The translations under genes and the position numbers were made by a program. From positions 7,061 to 13,749 of the forward strand of contig DDSN01000074.1 in assembly GCA_002343395.1 (NCBI GenBank): 6,689 nt of DNA. The letters are read 5' to 3'. Below are positions 1 to 6,647 of the stretch, piece by piece (the stretch's first letter is position 1; each line of letters opens with the position of its first letter). The DNA comes from Hyphomonadaceae bacterium UBA2389 (GTDB lineage: Bacteria > Pseudomonadota > Alphaproteobacteria > Caulobacterales > Aquidulcibacteraceae). Below the pieces are notes generated by a model. The model ran no database searches and was not told the DNA's origin. It worked only from the letters and a program-made list of their open reading frames with translations.

Positions 1-110
1 CCGTTAACACGGCGGCCGTTCTGCTTGCGGGGTATTGTGTTGCCGACTGCGCCAAGGCACGGCTAAGCGACAAAGTTGTCTTAGTCGTTAGCGATTTCCC
101 GACCCAATGA
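1..110 (+). CDS. possible C-terminal end of an upstream gene (partial)
   Basis: The third frame is open from the window edge to a TGA at 108-110, giving about 35 residues: a hydrophobic stretch (NTAAVLLAGYCVA), a short polar segment, then KVVLVVSDFPTQ and stop. The stop overlaps the start of the next gene as ATGA, the classic arrangement for translational coupling, and the genes downstream are just as tightly packed. I do not recognise the protein. An open frame this short is quite likely by chance in GC-rich DNA, so the case rests mainly on the overlap and on the absence of any clear ribosome binding site or promoter before the next gene. The alternative is that 1-106 is simply the upstream region of the operon. 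Confidence 0.33.
   Translation, partial: VNTAAVLLAGYCVADCAKARLSDKVVLVVSDFPTQ
63..84. repeat. imperfect inverted repeat just before the first operon gene
   Basis: The arms CTAAG-(CG)-ACAA at 63-73 and TTGTCTTAG at 76-84 match over nine positions, with a two-base bulge in the left arm and only AG between the arms. It lies 22 bases before the ATG at 107. It could be an operator-like dyad or a weak RNA hairpin. If the upstream reading frame ending at 110 is real, the repeat lies inside its coding sequence and may be accidental. Confidence 0.25.
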
Positions 111-1966
111 AACTGCAGGCGCGCTTTCTTCAGCTGCCCGTTAAGTATGACGCGGAACGCCTCGCCGCCGAGATCGCGGCGATCGGCGAGGATGCATGGC
201 GCCCGCACCCAGAGAAATTCGCCGGTAACGACTTCCTGCCGCTGATCTCGAGCGGCGGCGACCCTGCGAATGAGGCGTTCTCCGGGCGCATGCTGCCAAC
301 GCCTTACCTCGAACGTTGCCCGTACCTGATTGATGTGCTGGCGAGCCTGGGCGCATCCCTTGGCCGCACTCGCCTCATGCGGCTCTCGGGGGGCGCTGAA
401 GTCATCCCGCACGTCGACATAAACTATTATTGGCGTGATCGCATGCGCGTGCACGTTCCCGTCATCACGCAGCCGACCGTGAGCTTTCATTGCGCGGGCC
501 AGCAAGTGCACATGGCTGCGGGCGAATGCTGGATTTTCGACACGTGGAGCCGGCATCGTGTCATCAATGACGCTGAGCGGTCGCGCGTTCACCTTGTCGT
601 CGACACTGTGGGGGGCGAAGGGTTTTGGTCGCTTGCGATGGGAGCACGCGTCGCGGGTGATGCGCCGCACCCAGAATGGCGGGCGAGCCCTTTCGAACCG
701 CGTGGATCGAAGCTGTCCGAGCTCGATCTGGAGTCTCAAAACCTTCCGGTCGTGATGACGCCCTGGGAAATCTCCAATCACGTCGATTTCTTGCTTTCGG
801 AAGCTCAGCCAGGGGCGCCGAACTTCGGACAGGCGGCGCAAGCCGCTGCGCGTTTCAAACATGCGTGGCGCAGCCTTTGGGCGACGTATGGCGAGGACCG
901 CGCCGGGTGGCCGCGCTACCGGCAGGCGCTCAACCAGTTCTCCGTGCAACTGCGTGCGAGTGGGGCGCAACAGATCAAGCTTAGCAACGGCATCGACCTG
1001 TTCGCGCCGATGATGAGCTTGGTGATCGCGCGCGCGCTGGCCGATGTCGAGCGTGAATCTGGCGCGGGCGAGCAGCGCGTCGATGTCGCGCCGAGCGCTC
1101 CGGCTTCGTTCGCCAGACCGGCGCGCGGCGCGCCGGACCCAATTTTCGATAGACCCATCTTTATCGTGAATCCACCGCGATCTGGATCGACGCTGTTGTT
1201 TGAAACTCTGCTCCAGTCGCCCGACCTCGTGACCGTGGGTGGTGAGAGTCATGGCGTGATTGAAGGCGTGCACGGTCTAGACCCGGCGTTGCGCGGATTT
1301 GAATCAAATGTGCTCGGCGCCGAGCAAGCCAACGACGCGGTAGCCGCGGAGCTTCGCGCCAGGTTTGTGGCCGCGTTGCGCGATCGCGATGGACGAGCGC
1401 GGCAGGGGCGGGTGCGCATGCTTGAGAAAACGCCGAAGAATGCGCTGCGCGTGGCGTTTCTGGCGGAGGTGTTTCCGGAAGCGCGGTTTGTGTTTCTCTA
1501 TCGCGATCCGCGTCAGGTCCTAGCGTCGATGATGGAAGGGTGGGTGAGCGGGCGGTTTAGAACTTATCCGAATCTTCCTGGCTGGCGCGGTGCGTTGCCC
1601 TGGTCATTTCTCCTCACGCCAGGTTGGCGCGACCTCGCGGCGTCGCCGTTGAACGAATTGGTGGCTTCACAGTGGGCGATCACCACCACGACGCTCTTAG
1701 ACGCGTTGGAGACCCTGCCGAACGAAGCCTGGACCGTGGCGAGATATGACGCGTTGCTCGCCAATCCGAGCCACGAGATCGCGCGCCTTTGCCGTCAGCT
1801 GGACCTGGGTTGGGATCGCGAACTAGGCGCTCAGCTGCCGGTTGCAACGCATACGGTCTCAAAGCCCCGCGATGACAAATGGAAATCGCGAGAAGCGGAG
1901 ATCGAGGCGGCTTGGCCCAAGATCGCGGCTGTCGCCGAGAGAGCCGCGCGGGTTGCGGCGCGTTAG
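107..1966 (+). CDS. aspartyl/asparaginyl beta-hydroxylase-sulfotransferase fusion protein
   Basis: This is a 619-residue two-enzyme fusion with no signal peptide or membrane segment, so it is probably cytoplasmic. Residues about 60-170 look like the AspH-type 2-oxoglutarate/Fe(II) dioxygenase fold. Visible are an HxD pair (H102, D104 in IPHVDINYYW), a distal His (H150) in GECWIFDTWSRH, and R160 ten residues later, the expected 2-oxoglutarate carboxylate ligand. Residues about 210-315 are a predicted helical linker of a kind I associate with bacterial proteins of this group. Residues about 348-600 are a Sulfotransfer_3-like PAPS-dependent sulfotransferase. It has the 5'-phosphosulfate loop NPPRSGSTLL (355-364), candidate catalytic E380, K441 in EKTPKN, the 3'-phosphate site R466...S474 in YRDPRQVLASMM, and a C-terminal SKPRDDKW segment. 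By family knowledge the first half would hydroxylate a side chain and the second would transfer sulfate to a hydroxyl; that both act on one substrate is inference. The start is effectively fixed, because an in-frame stop at 89-91 leaves no earlier ATG, GTG or TTG. No Shine-Dalgarno is seen. The next gene begins one base after the stop. Confidence 0.92.
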   Translation: MKLQARFLQLPVKYDAERLAAEIAAIGEDAWRPHPEKFAGNDFLPLISSGGDPANEAFSGRMLPTPYLERCPYLIDVLASLGASLGRTRLMRLSGGAEVIPHVDINYYWRDRMRVHVPVITQPTVSFHCAGQQVHMAAGECWIFDTWSRHRVINDAERSRVHLVVDTVGGEGFWSLAMGARVAGDAPHPEWRASPFEPRGSKLSELDLESQNLPVVMTPWEISNHVDFLLSEAQPGAPNFGQAAQAAARFKHAWRSLWATYGEDRAGWPRYRQALNQFSVQLRASGAQQIKLSNGIDLFAPMMSLVIARALADVERESGAGEQRVDVAPSAPASFARPARGAPDPIFDRPIFIVNPPRSGSTLLFETLLQSPDLVTVGGESHGVIEGVHGLDPALRGFESNVLGAEQANDAVAAELRARFVAALRDRDGRARQGRVRMLEKTPKNALRVAFLAEVFPEARFVFLYRDPRQVLASMMEGWVSGRFRTYPNLPGWRGALPWSFLLTPGWRDLAASPLNELVASQWAITTTTLLDALETLPNEAWTVARYDALLANPSHEIARLCRQLDLGWDRELGAQLPVATHTVSKPRDDKWKSREAEIEAAWPKIAAVAERAARVAAR

Positions 1967-1967
1967 C

Positions 1968-3953
1968 ATGCTGACCGCGAGGCTTCTCCAGGAAGGCATC
2001 GCCGCGCTTTCCGCCAACGACCCTGCGCGCGCGGTCGTGGCGTTGCGCGCATTGCTTGATGCGGAGCCAGCGAACGGCGACGCAAAGCTGGTGCTGAGCG
2101 AGGCTTTGCGCCGCCTGGGCCGGCTCAAGGAGGCGCGCGACCTCGCGCTCCAAGATGCGCAGGCGCGGCCTGGGTGGTTCGGCGCTCACCGCCAACTTGG
2201 GGTGATCATGGGTGACCTCGGCGAGCCGGTGGCGGCAAGCGCGGCGCTGGAACAGGCGGCGCAGCTAAATGCCTTGCACCCCACCATTTGGCGAGAACTC
2301 GGCGATCAATTGACTCTTGTCGGCGACGTCACGGGCGCTCAAGAGGCATACGCCCGCCACGCTGTGATCCCACCGGTTGATGCGCGGCTTGTGCAAGCAG
2401 CCGAGGCGCTCAGGGTGAACGAGCATGCGAAAGCGCTTCCGTTGATCGAGGCCTTCCTGCAAGAATTCCCTGCCGACATATCGGCGCTGCGGATGCGCGC
2501 GGAGGCGCATGCCCGCGCCGATCGGCCAGTGCTTGCGGAAAAGGATTTGCGACGTTGCCTGGAGTTGGCGCCGCGTTATGGGATAGCCCGACATGGGCTC
2601 GGGCAGCTCCTTATGGGTCTTGGTCGCCTTGAGGAGGCGCGGGAACAGGCGTCGATATTGTTGAGGCAAGACCCTGACAACCGTGGTTCGAAGCGATTGC
2701 TTGCGGCTGTTCTCAACGGACTCGGCGAATACAACGAGGCCGCGCGGCTGTATGAGAGTGTCCTCGACAGTGATCCAACCAACGCGCGGAGTTGGATGAG
2801 TCTCGGTCACGTTCTGAAGACGGTGGGGCGTACGGATGAAGGGATAGCAGCCTATCGCCGGAGTCTGGCGTTGGCGCCAAACCTCGGCGAGTCTTGGTGG
2901 AGTCTAGCCAATCTGAAGACGGTGAGTTTCTCCGATGAAGACATCGCGCGCATGCGAAGCGCGCTAAGCGGTGGAGATCTATCCACGACCGATCGCATCA
3001 ACATGAGCTTTGCACTCGGCAAAGCGCTTGAGGGGCGGCATGACTATGTGGAAGCGTTCGCGCGCTACAGCGCCGGGGCGGCCTTGCAGCGGCGCGAAAC
3101 GCCTTACGACGCCGACCGTCTCACCAGTTTTGTTCAACAGAGCGTGTCGAGCCTCACGCGCGAGTTCTTTGAGGAGCGCAAGGGTTGCGGAGAAACGGCC
3201 GCGGATCCCATTTTTGTAGTGGGCTTGCCGCGTGCTGGCTCAACGTTGGTAGAACAAATATTGGCGTCGCACTCCGCGGTCGAAGGGACAATGGAATTGC
3301 CCGACCTGCAGGCGATTTCTCAGTCTCTCGCGACGGATTCCGAGTTTTCATCCTACATTCCGGTCCTCAAGACGCTGGAGCGCGAAGCGCTTGCGGCGTT
3401 AGGCGCGCGCTATCTTCAAACCACGCGGGTGCAGCGAAAGCTGGGGCGGCCATTTTTCATCGACAAGATGCCAAATAACTTTCAGCACGTGGGTCTGCTG
3501 CACCTGATCTTGCCGAACGCCAAGATCATCGATGCGCGCCGCCATCCGATGGCGTGTGGCTGGTCCTGTTTCAAACAACACTTCGCGCTGGGGCAGAGTT
3601 TTAGCTACGATTTGGCTGACATCGGTCGCTACTATGCGGTTTATGTCAGGCTCATGGCCCACTATGACGACGTGCTGCCTGGGCGGGTTCACCGGGTCGT
3701 TCATGAAGCGCTCGTCGCCGATCCTGAGACCCACATCCGTGCGCTGCTCGATTATTGCGACCTTCCTTTCGAGGAGGCTTGTTTGCGGCCGCATGAAACT
3801 GCGCGCGCGATAAAAACCGCCAGTTCGGAGCAAGTCCGCCGCCCGATCAGCGCTGCCGGGCTTGATGATTGGCGCGCATTTGAGCAATGGCTGACGCCGC
3901 TTCGCGACGCGCTTGGTCCAGTGCTCGACGCCTACCCGAACGCGCCGGCCTAG
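1968..3953 (+). CDS. tetratricopeptide repeat sulfotransferase family protein (661 aa)
   Basis: Residues about 5-310 are a chain of roughly nine TPRs with regular LG...A....A..P spacing, for example ARSWMSLGHVLKTVGRTDEG near 273-292. TPRs normally bind a protein or peptide partner. Residues about 413-650 are a Sulfotransfer_3-type domain. It has the PAPS loop VGLPRAGSTLVEQIL (418-432), E443 21 residues after R422 (the spacing of the catalytic Glu in tyrosylprotein sulfotransferase), D499-K500-x-P, and R525...S533 for the 3'-phosphate. A conserved-looking tail segment TASSEQVRRPI lies near 617-627. No signal peptide is seen, so a cytoplasmic protein or peptide sulfotransferase is the likely role; the acceptor is unknown. 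The frame is open back to an ATG at 1842, but that would add 42 Arg/Ser-rich residues unlike a TPR and overlap the previous gene by 125 bases. The ATG at 1968, one base after the upstream stop, leads straight into the first TPR helix and is preferred. Translation probably depends on coupling, since no clear Shine-Dalgarno is present. Confidence 0.93.
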   Translation: MLTARLLQEGIAALSANDPARAVVALRALLDAEPANGDAKLVLSEALRRLGRLKEARDLALQDAQARPGWFGAHRQLGVIMGDLGEPVAASAALEQAAQLNALHPTIWRELGDQLTLVGDVTGAQEAYARHAVIPPVDARLVQAAEALRVNEHAKALPLIEAFLQEFPADISALRMRAEAHARADRPVLAEKDLRRCLELAPRYGIARHGLGQLLMGLGRLEEAREQASILLRQDPDNRGSKRLLAAVLNGLGEYNEAARLYESVLDSDPTNARSWMSLGHVLKTVGRTDEGIAAYRRSLALAPNLGESWWSLANLKTVSFSDEDIARMRSALSGGDLSTTDRINMSFALGKALEGRHDYVEAFARYSAGAALQRRETPYDADRLTSFVQQSVSSLTREFFEERKGCGETAADPIFVVGLPRAGSTLVEQILASHSAVEGTMELPDLQAISQSLATDSEFSSYIPVLKTLEREALAALGARYLQTTRVQRKLGRPFFIDKMPNNFQHVGLLHLILPNAKIIDARRHPMACGWSCFKQHFALGQSFSYDLADIGRYYAVYVRLMAHYDDVLPGRVHRVVHEALVADPETHIRALLDYCDLPFEEACLRPHETARAIKTASSEQVRRPISAAGLDDWRAFEQWLTPLRDALGPVLDAYPNAPA

Positions 3954-5564
3954 ATGGCGACCCCTCCGGAGATCGCGCGGTTATCGCAAGCCGCTTTCGC
4001 GGCGCTCTCGCGACGGGATTTCGAGAGCGCGCGGACGCTCGCGCGCCAGGCGCTGCTGCTGCGGCCGTTGGACGCCAACGCGCATCAGGTTCTGGGCGTC
4101 ATCGGGCTGGAGATCGGCGACGCCGCCGGCGCCAAAAAACATCTGAGCGCCGCCAACGCCGCGGCGCCCAATCAGGCGCCGATCCTGAATTCGCTCGGGG
4201 TGGCCTTGCGTCGGCTCGGCGAGATTGATGCGGCACGCGCGGCTTTTCAGCGCGCTGGCGAACTGGGCTTGATCGACGGTTGGCGCAATCTCGGCAACCT
4301 TGAGGAACTGGCGCTGCGTTTTGAGGCGAGCGTGGCGGCCTATCAGAAGGCGCTGAGGATCGCGCCTCGCGACGCAGCTTCACATGCGGCCCTGGCGCGC
4401 GCCTTCGAGCGCAAGCACGATTTGAGCCAGGCAAAGGCGCACGCCGAACAGTCTCTCGCCAGCGATCCCGGCAACGAAAACGCGCGCCTGGCCCTCGCGC
4501 AGATTCTGCTGCGCGAGACGAATTTCGCCGCCGCCGAAACCGTCGTGACTCCCGTGACGCAAAACCCGGCCGCATCGCTGACCAACCAGGCGCTGGCCTG
4601 GGGGCATATCGGCGAAGCCCGCGACAAGGCCGGCGACGCCGAGGGCGCCTTCGCGGCGTTCACCAGCGCCAACCGCATTCTGATGCAGGTGCATGCGCCG
4701 CTGCTTTCGGCTTCGCATCTGCTCTATCACCCAGACGGCGTCGCGTTCATGACCGCGCTTGCGGAGCACGCGGCGCCTTCGTCTTGGCGGCATGCGCGAC
4801 TCGACACGCCGGCGCCGGTGTTTCTGGTCGGCTTTCCGCGCTCCGGCACGACGCTGCTGGACCAGATTCTATCCTCGCACTCCGCGATTTTCTGCATCGA
4901 GGAGCGGGAGCACTTCGCCAACGCGCTCGCCGGCGTGATCGGCGACAAGGCCAAGCTCGCGGACTTCGCCAATCTGGGCGAAGCGGAAATCGCCGCAGCC
5001 CGAGCCGATTATTGGCGCCGCGTCCGGGCCGAAAACGACATCGGCGAAAAAATCGTGATCGATAAGCTGCCGCTCAACATCGTCGTGCTGCCGCTGATCA
5101 AGCGCGTGTTCCCGGACTCGAAAATCATCTTCGCCTTGCGCGACCCGCGCGACGTGATCCTCTCCTGCTATCAACAGCGCTTCGGCATGAACGCGGCGAT
5201 GGCGCAATTTCTCGACCTGAACAGCGCCGCCGCCTATTACGATAAGATGATGAGCTTGTTCGAAGTCTGCCGCGCGCGCTTCGATTTCGACCTGCATCAG
5301 GTGCGCTATGAGGATGTCGTCGCCGATCTCGAAGGCGCCGCGCGCGGACTTTCGGCGTTTCTGGGCGTGCCTTACGAGCCTTCCATGCTGGCGTTTCGGG
5401 AAACCGCGTTGAAGCGGGAGATCAATACGCCGTCAGCGCGTCAAGTGATCGAACCCTTGTACAATCGGTCCGTCGGGCGCTGGCGCGCCTATGCGCGTGC
5501 GCTGGCGCCGGCGCTCGCGGTGCTGGCGCCGTGGGCGGAGCGTTACGGATACGCCCGCGATTAG
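3954..5564 (+). CDS. tetratricopeptide repeat sulfotransferase family protein (536 aa)
   Basis: This is a second TPR-sulfotransferase, shorter than its upstream neighbour. Residues about 7-245 hold six to seven TPRs (clear ones at 41-74, 75-108, 109-140 and 141-174). Residues about 286-520 are the sulfotransferase domain. It has the PAPS loop LVGFPRSGTTLLDQIL (291-306), candidate catalytic Glu at 316/317 (CIEEREHF), D370-K371-L-P, R396...S404 (LRDPRDVILS), and a C-terminal NTPSARQVIEPLYNRSVGRW segment. The ATG abuts the preceding TAG (TAGATG), so the genes are almost certainly co-transcribed and coupled. Both share the motif QIL(A/S)SHSA after the PAPS loop, so they are paralogues, but clearly diverged. 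Third codon positions are more GC-rich here than in the two genes before it. The stop codon overlaps that of the convergent gene by four bases, leaving no room for a terminator between them. Acceptor unknown; protein, peptide or glycan are all possible. Confidence 0.93.
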   Translation: MATPPEIARLSQAAFAALSRRDFESARTLARQALLLRPLDANAHQVLGVIGLEIGDAAGAKKHLSAANAAAPNQAPILNSLGVALRRLGEIDAARAAFQRAGELGLIDGWRNLGNLEELALRFEASVAAYQKALRIAPRDAASHAALARAFERKHDLSQAKAHAEQSLASDPGNENARLALAQILLRETNFAAAETVVTPVTQNPAASLTNQALAWGHIGEARDKAGDAEGAFAAFTSANRILMQVHAPLLSASHLLYHPDGVAFMTALAEHAAPSSWRHARLDTPAPVFLVGFPRSGTTLLDQILSSHSAIFCIEEREHFANALAGVIGDKAKLADFANLGEAEIAAARADYWRRVRAENDIGEKIVIDKLPLNIVVLPLIKRVFPDSKIIFALRDPRDVILSCYQQRFGMNAAMAQFLDLNSAAAYYDKMMSLFEVCRARFDFDLHQVRYEDVVADLEGAARGLSAFLGVPYEPSMLAFRETALKREINTPSARQVIEPLYNRSVGRWRAYARALAPALAVLAPWAERYGYARD

Positions 5565-6184
5565 CCTGAGTTGAAGACGCGCGCCGCTTCGTGCGCGGCG
5601 GCTTGCAGCTCTTCGTGCCGATCGATGCGATGGCAAGCGTCGGGCGGTTCGCTCAACAGGCGCGCGCCTTCGCGCGGCCGCGCGAACAAGCGCGCCGCCA
5701 ATCGCCGCGCCGCCGCGACCGGATCGTTGAACGCGCGAAGGATCGCTTCATAGCGCTCGGCCAGCGGCCATGCTGAACGGCATCGCTGCGCGGGCGCTTT
5801 GCTTCGCGACGCAGCGGGCGACGCGGAGGTGGAGGCGGGGGCTGGGGCGGGGAAGCAGCGAAAGCACACGCGCCATTTCTCCGGCGCGTCGTGCGTGAAG
5901 GTGTAGGTTTGGCGCGTTCGCACGCGGCTTGGGCGCGAACGGGGCGGCTTCGCCGGCTTTGGATACGCCGCCGCCTCGATAAGCAACAATTTGCGCAACA
6001 GCGCCTCGCCGACGCGCAACCACGACGCCAGCACACCATGCGCCTCGCGCGTCAGCGCACCGCGCCGCGCAACGTCTTCCGGCGCGCCGAACAGGGCGTG
6101 CAAGGTGGCGAGAAACGTTTGCGCGATCCGCCACAGCGCGATGGGCGCGTGGCGGATCGGGGCGGGGGGTTCTGCAAGCGACAT
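5561..6184 (-). CDS. conserved-type hypothetical protein, 207 aa, function unknown
   Basis: I recognise the style of this protein as one of the small hypotheticals common in Caulobacterales-like genomes, but it has no function I can name. An N-terminal helical part (about 12-75) ends in WLRVGEALLRKLLLIEAAAY. A charged stretch with THDAPEKWRVCFRCF follows (about 97-110), then a low-complexity Pro/Ala/Ser segment (about 111-137), then PLAERYEAILRAFNDPVAAARRLAARL (about 140-166) and a helical tail. There is no signal peptide or transmembrane helix. Coding status is supported by these motif-like blocks, by GC-rich wobble positions in this frame, and by an uninterrupted frame. The ATG at 6184 is used because it gives the full frame; no Shine-Dalgarno precedes it, so a later start cannot be excluded. 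Competing plus-strand frames here are Arg/Ala-rich and look like shadows. The gene converges on the sulfotransferase operon (stops overlap by 4 bases) and is divergent from the broken nuclease gene. Confidence 0.72.
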   Translation of the reverse strand: MSLAEPPAPIRHAPIALWRIAQTFLATLHALFGAPEDVARRGALTREAHGVLASWLRVGEALLRKLLLIEAAAYPKPAKPPRSRPSRVRTRQTYTFTHDAPEKWRVCFRCFPAPAPASTSASPAASRSKAPAQRCRSAWPLAERYEAILRAFNDPVAAARRLAARLFARPREGARLLSEPPDACHRIDRHEELQAAAHEAARVFNSG

Positions 6185-6223
6185 GGGCGCGCCAGTATGA
6201 GCGCGGGGCGAGGCCGGTCGGAT

Positions 6224-6244
6224 AGCGCGGACTTTATCCGCGCT
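6224..6244. promoter_or_regulatory. perfect 8-bp inverted repeat in the divergent intergenic region
   Basis: AGCGCGGA at 6224-6231 is exactly mirrored by TCCGCGCT at 6237-6244, with a five-base CTTTA spacer. It sits in the 124-base gap between the divergent starts at 6184 and 6309, about 40 bases before the minus-strand ATG. It could be an operator, the remains of another repeat, or chance in GC-rich DNA. I see no convincing -35/-10 pair on either strand in this gap. Confidence 0.35.
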
Positions 6245-6246
6245 TC

Positions 6247-6269
6247 TTGGGAGAGGGCCGGTGAGGGGG
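6247..6269. repeat. single-arm copy of the GGGAGAGGG...GGTGAGGGGG intergenic repeat
   Basis: The segment runs TTGGGAGAGGG, then CC, then GGTGAGGGGG. It aligns with the right arm plus tail of the repeat at 6661-6686 in the same orientation, needing only three gap positions and one mismatch. Unlike that copy it has no complementary CCCTCTCCC left arm, so it cannot form the hairpin. It lies 39 bases before the broken DUF559 gene. Confidence 0.6.
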
Positions 6270-6308
6270 TGCGCTGGCGCTTGATGCGTGTCGTGCTACG
6301 CTCGGTGC

Positions 6309-6646
6309 ATGATGTCCCCACGCGATTTCGCGCGCTCGCTGCGTCGCAAGCAGAGCCGCGCCGAGCGTGAATTGTGGAAGGCGCTGCGCGATCGCGCGCT
6401 GGGCGCCAAGTTCGTCGTCAACATCCGGTCGCGCCCTACACAGCGGATTTTGCCTGCGTCGAAAGGGTGCTGATCGTTGAACTCGACGGGCTGTCGCATG
6501 GCGTTGACCAACAGATCGTCCATGACGAAACGCGCTCGCGGTTTTTGAACGAAGCTGGCTGGCGTGTCTTGCGTGTGCGCGACAAGGATGTGCTTTCAGA
6601 CCTGCCGGCAGTGCTAGCGCGGATCAAACAAGCACTCGCGCACTGA
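6309..6646 (+). pseudogene. DUF559 (Vsr-like) endonuclease-domain protein, frameshifted
   Basis: Two overlapping frames together make one DUF559/COG2852-type protein. The first, from the ATG at 6309, reads MMSPRDFARSLRRK, then QSRAERELWKALRDRALGAKF. The second continues RRQHPVAPYTADFACVERV, then LIVELDGLSHG, and ends RVLRVRDKDVLSDLPAVLARIKQALAH. The switch falls at 6413/6414; adding back one C (TTC-CGT-CGT) restores a continuous protein of 112 residues, normal for the family. The family is predicted to share the PD-(D/E)XK nuclease fold with the Vsr mismatch endonuclease. Candidate active-site residues are the Asp in TADF and the Glu/Asp of VELDG. Unrepaired, the first frame stops at 6473 after 54 residues with an unrelated tail. 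No slippery heptamer is visible, so programmed frameshifting is unlikely. It is either a real recent pseudogene or a one-base sequencing error in a CC run. A GTG at 6374 could start a 90-residue remnant lacking the N-terminal helix. A copy of the same G-rich repeat lies on each side. Confidence 0.8.
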
Positions 6647-6647
6647 A

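Noticed and set aside
40..69. Possible promoter with TTGCCG at 40-45 and TAAGCG at 64-69
   Set aside because: The 18-base spacing is acceptable but both hexamers match poorly, and the segment may be coding for an upstream gene.
1842..1967. Upstream ATG at 1842 as start of the second operon gene
   Set aside because: The extra 42 residues are Arg/Ser-rich, lie entirely over the end of the hydroxylase-sulfotransferase gene, and do not look like TPR sequence; the ATG at 1968 fits the operon spacing.
2265..2810. Minus-strand open frame of 181 codons
   Set aside because: It lies inside the TPR region of a clear plus-strand gene and shows no recognisable motif; long antisense frames are expected in GC-rich coding DNA. 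The same applies to 1680-2195, 3399-3887 and 4869-5297.
5582..5600. GC-rich hairpin (CGCCGC...GCGGCG) just after the operon as a terminator
   Set aside because: The stem is only six pairs, has no following T-run and lies inside the convergent gene's coding sequence.
5891..6370. Plus-strand open frame of 159 codons
   Set aside because: It overlaps the better-supported minus-strand gene and runs through the intergenic repeat into the DUF559 start; its composition is Arg/Ala-rich without motifs.
6404..6420. Programmed frameshift in the DUF559 gene
   Set aside because: No slippery heptamer or downstream structure is evident at the switch point; a simple one-base loss explains it.
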